In this document: piece by piece, positions 9,036 through 16,023 of the stretch
Layout of the letters: each line of letters starts with the position of its first letter
Position numbering within the stretch: position 1 is the stretch's first letter
DNA from: DAOUAJ01 sp034433615
Lineage (GTDB): Bacteria; Chloroflexota; Anaerolineae; DUEN01
Reading direction: 5' to 3'
Length of the DNA stretch: 21,473 nt
Assembly: GCA_034433615.1 (NCBI GenBank)
Contig: DAOUAJ010000431.1
Location: forward strand, 1-21,473
Program-made: the position numbers and the translations under genes
Notes under the pieces: model-generated
Told to the model about the DNA's origin: nothing
What the model saw: the letters and a program-made list of their open reading frames with translations, nothing else
The model's database searches: none

Positions 9036-9146
9036 AAACAGAGAAGGGACGCGCACAATTCTCCCTGGGCCAGTCCCCAGATTACGAGTGCCTATCTCGG
9101 CGTTGCCCATCTCAGCCATTAGCGCAGATTCAGACGAGGTGGTCGC

Positions 9147-11717
9147 ATGAGTGTGAGATGCCCCAATTGCGGCAATCAGGCGCGAGCCGGAGCGCAGTTC
9201 TGCGGCGTTTGTGGCACATCACTTACCGCTATCGGGGCAGGTCGGCTGGCGATCGGTCAGGTGCTCAACCGTCGTTATAAAGTGGTGCGCCCTCTCTCCA
9301 AGGGAGGCATGGGCGCTATCTACTTGGTGGAGGATGGCAGCGCTTTCGGCAAGCAGCGCGTGGTCAAGGAGATGCTGGATTACGTGGATCCGGCCGACCA
9401 TCCTGATCCGGCCGCGTATCAAAACGCCGTGCAGCGTGCACATCAGCGCTTCGAGGAGGAAGCCCGCACCCTGGCGAACCTTAAGTATCACGGCATCCCC
9501 GATATCATGGAGTACTTTAGCGAGGGCGGTCACAACTACATCGTCATGGAGTACATCGAGGGGAGGAATCTGGAGCAGCGGCTGACGCACTCCGATGCCA
9601 AGGGGAACGCGATTGCAGGCGGGCCCTATCCGGTCGAGGACGTCATCCGTTACGGTATCCAGGTGTGCAAATTGTTGGAATACCTGGCCGGCCTGCCCAA
9701 GCCCGTGGTGCATCAGGATATCAAACCGGCGAACCTGATCGTAAACCAGGCCGGTGAAGTGTGGCTGGTGGATTTTGGCACGGCCAAAGCGCGATGGGTG
9801 ACAGGGCCGGGGGGTAAGGTGGGCCTGCAGAAATCCAGCGTGTACGGCACGGTGGGCTATGCCCCGCCGGAGCAGTACCAGGGCCAATCGGAGCCGCGCA
9901 GCGACGTGTATGCGCTGGCCGCCACCCTGTATCACCTGGCCACCGACGACGACCCGCAGCAGCACCCTTTCGCCTTTCCCCGGCTGGCCGCGCTGCCGCA
10001 AGGGCTACGGGCTGTATTGGACGCGGCGCTGCAGCGGGATGTGGCACGCCGGCCCACTGCAGCCCAGTTGCGGAGCCAATTGGAGGCGCTGCTGGCGGCT
10101 GATCCATTTTATCTGCGGGGAGGCGCAGTGGCTCGTAACGTGGCAGAACTGGTCCAGGCGTGCGATGGTGCTTGGGAGGACGGCAAGTTCCACTTGTACC
10201 GGGGCGACTTCGAGGAGCGGCTGCGCAGGTGGGGCCGCGCCGACCTGGAGGCCAAGGCCGCCGCCATCCGTCAGCGGGTCGCCAACCAGGACCTGGGCCT
10301 GGACGCCTTCCTGCGGGTGCTCGACCCAGCCTATCCGCCGCCGCAGGTGCAGGCTGCGCCGCTAGTGCAAGATTTGGGCCGCGTGCCCTGGGGCGAGCAG
10401 CGGATCGTGCAGATCGAGGTGCGTAACAGCGGCAAGGGCTGCCTGCAGGGCCGTGCCAGCGCGCAGGCGGCCTGGCTGGCGGTGACGCCGGCGGACTTTG
10501 TCGCCCACGAACGCCAGACCCTGCGGGTAATGGCTGATACCGGGCGCATAACGCCGCGAGATGGGCAGGCGCAGGCCGGGCGCATCCTGCTGGATGCCGG
10601 GTCGGGCGGCCAGGTGACGGTGGAGATCCGGGTCACGGTACCGGAGCCGCAGATAGTAGTGAATCCGTCAGCGCTTGACTTGGGCATGGTTAGACAGGGC
10701 AAGAGCGGCGCAGCCCGGTTGGTTGTGAGCAATCAGAGAGGTAGCCCCTGTGAGGTGACGGTAGCTGCCGATGTATCCTGGATAAAGGCTGTGCCGGATC
10801 GTTTTCGTTGTGCAGTGGGATCCAACGTTGATGTCACGATCCAGGCCGACACCGGCCACGCGCGGCTGGGAGCGCACAGGGCTACCCTGTCGGTACGGTC
10901 AACGGTCGGTAACTGGCAAACACAAATGGCAGTGGTCGTCACGCTAGAAGTGCTTGATCCTGAGTATGAAGAAAAGCAAGCCTTGGCCGAATTGGAAAAG
11001 GCCATTCAAACCGATGACGATGAACTGGTTACCGCCGCCTGGGTGCCGATTCTGGAAAGCTATCCCCCTGCGCAACGTCATCGGCCTCGAAAAGAGAAGG
11101 CTGAGAAGCGGCTTGCTGCTCTTCGTCGGTTTGAAAAGGCTGTGGCGACTGACGATGATGAGTTAATCATCAAGGAGTATGACCCTTCTCTGCTCGACCA
11201 TTATCCTAAAGTCAGGGAGTCCGACCTCCGGCGCCGCGAACTGGCTCTCAAACGCATCGAGGCGCTCAATCGTATTCGAGGTGCCTTGTCCACCCAGGAT
11301 GAGCGGCTGATTGCCGGCGCCTATGACAAGATCCTGGATGGTTATCCCAAGCTGCGTCCAGAGGAACGTGAACAGATCGAGCGGGCCCTGCGGTGTGTGG
11401 CGATGCCGGCTCTGCTGAGGGAGGCCATTCGGCTCGATGATGATCAGGAAATCGTCAGGGTCTATGATCGCAGTCTGCTTCGGCCCTGGATGGATCTCAA
11501 GCCCGAGGAAATCCAGCGTATTACCCTCGCTCAACAGCGCCAGATGGCGTCGCAGGCGTTTCGAGAAGCATTGAAAACCGATGATGATGAGCTCATTGTG
11601 ACTGTATATGATACAAATCGGCGTTATTTGGATGGATATGCGCTGATTACCCCTGAAGAGCGCCGGCGTCTCGCTGAGGCCCGGGAGCGTTTAGCCCAGC
11701 GCCAAAGGAGAATGTGA
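9147..11717 (+). CDS. Soluble zinc-ribbon kinase with Ig-like domains and five acidic helical repeats
   Basis: The protein has 856 residues; ATG 9147 has GAGGTGG just upstream. The zinc ribbon CPNCG...CGVCG (about 4-24) is followed by a kinase domain with K74 in VVKEM, HQDIKPAN (D191; Gln replaces the HRD Arg) and DFGTAK (D209). Residues about 310-385 are helical. Two Ig-like beta-sandwiches follow (about 385-498 and 500-603; the second has NPSALDLG...WIKAVP...). Five helical repeats of 46-48 residues fill 608-856, each marked by an acidic turn: TDDDELV (622), TDDDELI (668), TQDERLI (716), LDDDQEI (763) and TDDDELI (811). There is no membrane segment. The stop is 4 bases before the GTPase start, so the two are almost certainly co-transcribed. 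The repeats look like a protein-binding scaffold; their family is not one I can name. Confidence 0.92.
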   Translation: MSVRCPNCGNQARAGAQFCGVCGTSLTAIGAGRLAIGQVLNRRYKVVRPLSKGGMGAIYLVEDGSAFGKQRVVKEMLDYVDPADHPDPAAYQNAVQRAHQRFEEEARTLANLKYHGIPDIMEYFSEGGHNYIVMEYIEGRNLEQRLTHSDAKGNAIAGGPYPVEDVIRYGIQVCKLLEYLAGLPKPVVHQDIKPANLIVNQAGEVWLVDFGTAKARWVTGPGGKVGLQKSSVYGTVGYAPPEQYQGQSEPRSDVYALAATLYHLATDDDPQQHPFAFPRLAALPQGLRAVLDAALQRDVARRPTAAQLRSQLEALLAADPFYLRGGAVARNVAELVQACDGAWEDGKFHLYRGDFEERLRRWGRADLEAKAAAIRQRVANQDLGLDAFLRVLDPAYPPPQVQAAPLVQDLGRVPWGEQRIVQIEVRNSGKGCLQGRASAQAAWLAVTPADFVAHERQTLRVMADTGRITPRDGQAQAGRILLDAGSGGQVTVEIRVTVPEPQIVVNPSALDLGMVRQGKSGAARLVVSNQRGSPCEVTVAADVSWIKAVPDRFRCAVGSNVDVTIQADTGHARLGAHRATLSVRSTVGNWQTQMAVVVTLEVLDPEYEEKQALAELEKAIQTDDDELVTAAWVPILESYPPAQRHRPRKEKAEKRLAALRRFEKAVATDDDELIIKEYDPSLLDHYPKVRESDLRRRELALKRIEALNRIRGALSTQDERLIAGAYDKILDGYPKLRPEEREQIERALRCVAMPALLREAIRLDDDQEIVRVYDRSLLRPWMDLKPEEIQRITLAQQRQMASQAFREALKTDDDELIVTVYDTNRRYLDGYALITPEERRRLAEARERLAQRQRRM

Positions 11718-11721
11718 TGCA

Positions 11722-12885
11722 ATGGTAAGAGATCTTGGTCGCACACTCTTGTGCCCTTATTGTTTTCAGCAGTCCCGAGTGAGTGATTGTCCTGTGGTTG
11801 CCTCTGTTGCTGTCCCCACCCCGCCTGCAACGAAGAAGGCGCCGACCCGGGACGGCCGGATGTCGCGAATCTGGAAGAGGATTCTGCAGCAGATTAGGTT
11901 TTCGTCTCGTGTCAGCCCGGCACCCCTCCAGTCTTTGGACACCCGACAATGCCCCCACTGCGGGGGTCTGTTGCCGCAGCGTCTCGATGACCTGGATACC
12001 GAATTTGTCGGGATAGTGGGAGGTTCCTCCTCTGGCAAGAGCCATTACATTGCCTCACTTGTCAGGCAAATCGAGCAAGAGCGCGCTCTTGATAGCCTTG
12101 GCTGTGTTGACCTCTATCCCATCGTTCCGAAAGTCGGGCAGGAGTACGTCCAGAGATATTACACTTGGCTGTACCAAAGAAGGGAACTCATCCCAGAGGT
12201 TCAAGCCGCTGCAGGCTTTACTGAGCCGCTAGTCTACGTACTCGTGTTTCAAAGAAAAAACATGCTGCCTCGAGTGAAGCAGGTCAATCTGATCCTCCTC
12301 GATGTGGCGGGCGAGGAGCTTCTAGAGGCTCAGGCGCAGAATGAGCAAATCATGCGATATATTGCCGGTGCGACCGGGCTGATCTTCCTGGTAGATCCGT
12401 TTACGATTCCGGCCCTGAGCGAGTGGATCCCGGTACACCTACGGCAAGGACAGGTTGGCCCAGAGGGCTTTCGCATTCTCGATGCAATTGCCCACGTCTG
12501 GAGGCATCACCGCGGGATGAGAGAAGGCCAGGCCCTGCCTCTCCCCACCGCAATTACCGTCACCAAGTCCGATCTGTTGAGGTACGTTGTCGAGAATCCG
12601 CGAGCGGCTTTCCTGAGTCGGCCGAACTACACAGGCGGCTACCAGGCCCTTCAGCTTCCACAAGTCAACGAAGAGGTTCAGGAGGTGCTGCAACGCTATG
12701 GTGGCGGGGCGTTCCTGGCCAAGGGCGCCCTTTTCAAGCAAACCGGATACTTTGCGGTTTCGGCCACGGGTTGCGCGCCGGACTATGGTCAGAATCCTCC
12801 CAAGTATAAATTTGTGCAGCCTATACGCTGCGTAGATCCCCTGATCTGGCTGTTGATTCAGCTCAAGGTGATCGAGGTCGCGTAA
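11722..12885 (+). CDS. TRAFAC-like GTPase with split zinc ribbon (double-GTPase/DO-GTP2-like)
   Basis: The protein has 387 residues. ATG 11722 lies 4 bases after the kinase stop, with AAAGGAG at 11704-11710. The N-terminal CxxC pairs C11/C14 and C77/C80 are separated by about 62 basic, variable residues, suggesting a zinc ribbon interrupted by an insertion. The P-loop GGSSSGKS has K106. A DxxG motif occurs in LDVAGEE (D194), TKSD (281-284) fits the G4 guanine-specificity motif, and a SATG motif near 345 fits G5. With all these motifs, an active GTPase is likely. The zinc-ribbon plus P-loop arrangement recalls the TRAFAC GTPases annotated as DO-GTP2, which recur in bacterial conflict and signalling gene clusters. 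That family assignment is from memory of motifs, not a search. It has no membrane segment. It may act as the switch between the kinase upstream and the membrane pair downstream. Confidence 0.85.
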   Translation: MVRDLGRTLLCPYCFQQSRVSDCPVVASVAVPTPPATKKAPTRDGRMSRIWKRILQQIRFSSRVSPAPLQSLDTRQCPHCGGLLPQRLDDLDTEFVGIVGGSSSGKSHYIASLVRQIEQERALDSLGCVDLYPIVPKVGQEYVQRYYTWLYQRRELIPEVQAAAGFTEPLVYVLVFQRKNMLPRVKQVNLILLDVAGEELLEAQAQNEQIMRYIAGATGLIFLVDPFTIPALSEWIPVHLRQGQVGPEGFRILDAIAHVWRHHRGMREGQALPLPTAITVTKSDLLRYVVENPRAAFLSRPNYTGGYQALQLPQVNEEVQEVLQRYGGGAFLAKGALFKQTGYFAVSATGCAPDYGQNPPKYKFVQPIRCVDPLIWLLIQLKVIEVA

Positions 12886-12889
12886 CCCT

Positions 12890-12908
12890 ATGTCAAGCAG
12901 CATGACAT
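12890..12908 (+). other. Inverted repeat between GTPase and coiled-coil genes
   Basis: ATGTCA at 12890-12895 and TGACAT at 12903-12908 form a perfect 6-bp inverted repeat around a 7-base spacer, five bases after the GTPase stop and before the RBS of the next gene. It could be a weak hairpin or a dimeric operator; no T-run follows, so it is not a terminator. Confidence 0.25.
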
Positions 12909-12933
12909 CTACTTGCCGAAAAAAGGAGCTCAT

Positions 12934-14328
12934 ATGAATATTGATGTCGTCGCTACACAGCAACGCCTTTATGATTTGGCAGATCGTCTGGACACTAACG
13001 GCAATGCCTCGACCGCTGCCCGTCTCCGTGATCTGGCAGACGCGGTGGCTGGCAGTCCTTCGGCTCCTGAGTGGGCACTCGTTGACATTTTCCGCGTGTT
13101 CAGCCCAGACGATCTGGCCGAGCATCCGCGAGATGGCGTAGCTCGCTGGTTTGAGTTTTTTCGAAATGTGTTGGTGCTGCTTCCGCTGATTGTAACCTGG
13201 GTGGGGATATGGACTGCAGTAGAAAGCTATCATGGTCTGATCAAGGACAGTCCGCAGCTCGCGGCGCAGTCCTTTATCTATTTGTGGCAGGGCGGTTTTG
13301 AGGGCCGCACCTGGTTGACGCTTTCGTGGGTTGCGATCATTGATGCAGCCCTCCTGTTGTTCGGTGTCGTTATTCCGACCATCGTGGTGTACGGTCGGCA
13401 ACTGTCATCCGGAAGATCGCCCGATGGCTCGTCGTTGCGTGAAGCCCTGGTCGAGGCGGACCTGGCGTTATCCATTCACCGCCAACCATCTGGCATGGGC
13501 GGACTCACTCAAGCGCGCGAAGCGCTCGAGAAGATAGCAGACAGTCTCAAGCAACAACCTGAACAGGTGAAACAGAGCCTGCAACAAGTCGTGTTGCAGG
13601 TGGCGCAGACCATGCAGCAGGCCGGGTCCCAAATGACGCAGACCATGCAGCAAGCCGGCTCTCAAATGGCCCAGACCTTGCAACACACAGCTTCTCGATT
13701 TGAGAGTGCTGCGCAAGAGGTCTCTGCGTCTGCCCGATCGCTCGAGCAAACGCATGCCAAGATGCAAAAAGCAGTTAGCGCCTTGAGCACGCCCATGGAT
13801 GCGCTGGCGACTCAAACTAAAGAGCTCGGGCCAGCCTTCCAGGAGACCAGTGCCAAGCTTCAAATGTGGGTGGACCTGGAACGAGAGAGTGTCGAAAAAA
13901 TCACGAGAGTAGGGACTTTGCTCAATACTCTGGTTGGACAACTCACAAAAACCACCACTGATTTGATCGCAGCCACCAACGGGGTCGAGCAAGCGACAAA
14001 CGTGCTGTTGGCGGTTGCTCAGCCACTGGCCGGCGCGCAAACCGGGCTGATAACTGCCCTCACCCGCGAACGCGAAGCCCAAACGAATCTGGCCAATGTG
14101 GTGTCCAAAGCCACTTACGATCTCGATCTTACCTTGCAGCAGGTCAGAGAAAGCGGAGTCAGACTCCACGGCATCGCTGTGGACTTGACAACGATTGCCC
14201 AGACGCTACCGCCCATGCTCGATCTGATGCAGGGCAACTTGGGGCAGGCGGTGCAGTCATATTCGGATGCAGGAGTCAAGCCAAGACCGCAGACTGCCCG
14301 GTCAACATCTGGCCGGCCCCAGCCCTGA
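12934..14328 (+). CDS. Two-pass membrane protein with long cytoplasmic coiled coil (possible ZorA/MotA-like partner)
   Basis: The protein has 464 residues; ATG 12934 has AAGGAG 5 bases upstream, preferred over an in-frame TTG at 12913 that lies before this RBS. A helical N-terminal region (1-75) precedes transmembrane segments at about 78-96 (VLVLLPLIVTWVGIW) and 128-154. The second carries an intramembrane Asp (D137, in AIIDAALLLF). The loop between them is about 30 residues and would lie outside. Residues about 190-450 are heptad/hendecad-rich coiled coil with very many Gln, Thr and Ala, and no outside domain. A two-helix hairpin with a long cytoplasmic tail next to a MotB-like protein suggests a stator-type partner analogous to ZorA. 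True MotA/ExbB proteins have three or four membrane helices, so the assignment is tentative. The 3' neighbour begins 52 bases downstream. Confidence 0.75.
   Translation: MNIDVVATQQRLYDLADRLDTNGNASTAARLRDLADAVAGSPSAPEWALVDIFRVFSPDDLAEHPRDGVARWFEFFRNVLVLLPLIVTWVGIWTAVESYHGLIKDSPQLAAQSFIYLWQGGFEGRTWLTLSWVAIIDAALLLFGVVIPTIVVYGRQLSSGRSPDGSSLREALVEADLALSIHRQPSGMGGLTQAREALEKIADSLKQQPEQVKQSLQQVVLQVAQTMQQAGSQMTQTMQQAGSQMAQTLQHTASRFESAAQEVSASARSLEQTHAKMQKAVSALSTPMDALATQTKELGPAFQETSAKLQMWVDLERESVEKITRVGTLLNTLVGQLTKTTTDLIAATNGVEQATNVLLAVAQPLAGAQTGLITALTREREAQTNLANVVSKATYDLDLTLQQVRESGVRLHGIAVDLTTIAQTLPPMLDLMQGNLGQAVQSYSDAGVKPRPQTARSTSGRPQP
13603..13701 (+). repeat. 33-bp tandem repeat, three copies, in coiled-coil gene
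   Basis: Copies lie at 13603-13635, 13636-13668 and 13669-13701. They encode AQTMQQAGSQM, TQTMQQAGSQM and AQTLQHTASRF. The first two copies differ by one residue and a few silent bases; the third has diverged. An 11-residue unit matches a hendecad coiled-coil period, so expansion would lengthen the coil without changing its register. Confidence 0.85.
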
Positions 14329-14380
14329 GAACCCTGTAACCAGAGTCCAAGGCTGGCCTGCCGAATATCGGAGTGAGGTC

Positions 14381-15121
14381 ATGAGTTCATCAAAGCCATC
14401 TTTCCGCCTTCGCGACACCGTATCGTTGAGCGGTTGGATCTATGCCGACCTGCTTCTGGGGTTGATGGTGCTTTTCCTGGTCTCAATGCGTGGCGCCAGT
14501 CCAGATGAGATCCTGTCAGCTCCTGGCCCCACCGCCACTTATACGATGACGATGACGCCGACACCAACATCCTCCCCCACGATGACGATGTCGGCCACTG
14601 CACGGGTGAGCCCTACGCCCACAAAAACACCCACTCCGACCCGAACAGCAACTTCTACCTTTACTCCCACACCAACTCCTACGCCTACGCAGAGGACTTT
14701 CATGGTGGGGCTAAGCCAGATACCTTTCACGGTAACTCTGCGTATCAATCCAGATCTGATTCCGGCCATCATGGCCGGCCGGCCCGAAGCCCGGACGGCT
14801 GCCCAAGCTCAACTGCGAACGCAGATCCGATATTGCTTTGCGCGAATACGGGGGCAAGCCGGCATGGTACTTGCTTTCGGGAACAATCCCAATCCGGCCA
14901 TCGGAGAAAGGCTAGCCGGGCTGGCCACGGGCCTATTGAACCAAGAGTATCCGGATCTGTTTCCGCAAGAGTCGGGCCGCAAAACTGCCATCCGTAATTA
15001 TCATACGATAACGAACAGTCCGGGGTTAAATGGAGTCATTGAGTTGGAGATCTTCTTCATCACTCTTCCCGATTATCCCGACATCATCGAGACCTATGGA
15101 GCAAAGTGTGAGCCGCCATGA
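14381..15121 (+). CDS. MotB/ZorB-like single-pass membrane protein with transmembrane Asp
   Basis: The protein has 246 residues. ATG 14381 has GGAG 7 bases upstream; the frame also runs open back into the previous gene, but without an RBS. The single membrane helix (about 17-37) begins WIYADLLLGLMVLFLVSM. The YAD (D23) followed by a hydrophobic LMxxFLV stretch matches the MotB/ExbD/ZorB pattern, in which an Asp at the start of the helix carries the proton. A Thr/Pro stalk (about 48-107) leads to a C-terminal domain (108-246), outside the membrane. That domain has AFGNNPNPAIGERLAGLATGLL and ends in a GVIELEIFF strand, with the spacing expected of a diverged OmpA/MotB peptidoglycan-binding fold. 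Together these suggest the peptidoglycan-anchored half of an ion-driven stator, with the preceding gene as the other half. The Asp and topology are seen; ion conduction is inferred. Confidence 0.75.
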   Translation: MSSSKPSFRLRDTVSLSGWIYADLLLGLMVLFLVSMRGASPDEILSAPGPTATYTMTMTPTPTSSPTMTMSATARVSPTPTKTPTPTRTATSTFTPTPTPTPTQRTFMVGLSQIPFTVTLRINPDLIPAIMAGRPEARTAAQAQLRTQIRYCFARIRGQAGMVLAFGNNPNPAIGERLAGLATGLLNQEYPDLFPQESGRKTAIRNYHTITNSPGLNGVIELEIFFITLPDYPDIIETYGAKCEPP

Positions 15122-15143
15122 GCCACCGATACGATTAACAGCT

Positions 15144-15161
15144 CTGGCGTCTGAGAGCCAG
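15144..15161 (+). other. Small hairpin in 75-base gap
   Basis: CTGGC (15144-15148) can pair with GCCAG (15157-15161) around an 8-base loop, between the MotB-like gene and the FHA membrane gene. A competing GCTCT/AGAGC pairing overlaps it. There is no T-tract, so termination is unlikely; it may be an mRNA processing or spacer structure. Confidence 0.2.
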
Positions 15162-15196
15162 CGGCGATTTCACCACTTAGCCAGGAGGCACATCTC

Positions 15197-15982
15197 ATGA
15201 ACCGTTACAACATCCGCAAGATCTTCATCTGGCCGGCGTTCAAGTTCGGCGCGGTGATCGGCGCTGCGCTCATGATCCTGCCCGGCATCGCCTGGGGGAT
15301 AATCACTCGCTCGACTGTCCGGGCAATGAACGCGTTTCTGGGTTCGCCAGGACTGCTGGCCGGGAGCAACCCCGACCTGACTGCGTTGGCCTCGCAAATC
15401 GCCGCCCTGGACAGGATGGGGCCTATGGTGGTGGTCTGGACGGCCCTGGCAGCCATCATAATCGGTGGGTTGCTGTATGGTCTGGCCGCGGCAATCTCGG
15501 CGCTGCTTTACAATCTCGTCGCCAGCCTGAGCGGGGGCCTTCTGATCGGCGCCGAGGTGGTGGCTGCGCCGGTCGTTCAACCTCAACCGGCCTTGCCACA
15601 GCCACAAGCTCTGCCCCCCGCGCAGCCGCAAGCTGCGGCGATACCTCCCTCGCCTGGCGCTCCGGCCGTTGCGCCAGGCGCACCGGTGGGCAAAGCCCAG
15701 CCGCAAGCAGGGCCCTGGTTGGCCGTGGGCGTTCCGCCCCAACATCGCCCTCTCCGCCCCGACCGCACCCGCCTCGGCAGCGCGGCAGATAACGACATTG
15801 TGGTGCAAGGCGCCAATCCCTACCATGCCGAGATCCGCTTCGAAGATGGTGTATACGTGCTCTACGATATGGCTGCCGGCCAGACCTGGGTCAATAACCG
15901 CCTTGTCGCCGGACGGAATATGCTCAAAGAAGGCTTTGTCATCCGTTTGGCTGCGCAGGAGATGGTCTTTCATGTTAGTTAG
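15197..15982 (+). CDS. Two-pass membrane protein with C-terminal cytoplasmic FHA-like domain
   Basis: The protein has 261 residues; ATG 15197 has AGGAGG at 15183-15188. The N-terminal half has membrane segments at about 14-36 and 76-110. It ends in ALLYNLVASLSGG, a pattern I associate with DUF3566-type membrane domains (YNLxAxxxGG). A Pro/Ala/Gln linker (about 120-180) leads to an FHA-like domain (about 190-261). In that domain the usual Gly-Arg is Gly-Ser (RLGSAADNDIVV), the VSRxHA segment reads ANPYHA, and the Asn-Gly turn is Ala-Gly. The phosphothreonine pocket is therefore largely missing, and the domain may bind an unphosphorylated partner. Both termini would face the cytoplasm. It lies between the stator-like pair and the phosphatase, consistent with anchoring a signalling complex at the membrane. 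Confidence 0.85.
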   Translation: MNRYNIRKIFIWPAFKFGAVIGAALMILPGIAWGIITRSTVRAMNAFLGSPGLLAGSNPDLTALASQIAALDRMGPMVVVWTALAAIIIGGLLYGLAAAISALLYNLVASLSGGLLIGAEVVAAPVVQPQPALPQPQALPPAQPQAAAIPPSPGAPAVAPGAPVGKAQPQAGPWLAVGVPPQHRPLRPDRTRLGSAADNDIVVQGANPYHAEIRFEDGVYVLYDMAAGQTWVNNRLVAGRNMLKEGFVIRLAAQEMVFHVS

Positions 15983-16023
15983 CGTCAGGGGCATCACAGT
16001 AGCCCGAAAGGTGGGAGGCCGTT

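Noticed and set aside
9065..9080. Hairpin in the 111-base gap before the soluble kinase as a terminator
   Set aside because: The stem is only 5 bp (CTGGG/CCCAG) with no T-run; the gap otherwise shows no convincing signal.
9219..10001. 260-residue open frame on the minus strand
   Set aside because: It lies wholly inside the kinase at 9147, whose catalytic motifs are intact; it has no recognisable motif and is a codon-bias shadow in GC-rich DNA.
12439..13401. 320-residue open frame on the minus strand
   Set aside because: It crosses the GTPase 3' end, including the TKSD motif, and the start of the coiled-coil gene; no domain and no fitting context.
14267..14380. In-frame upstream extension of the MotB-like gene
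   Set aside because: It overlaps the coiled-coil gene and lacks an RBS; ATG 14381 has GGAG at good distance and gives the short cytoplasmic N-terminus expected of MotB-like proteins.
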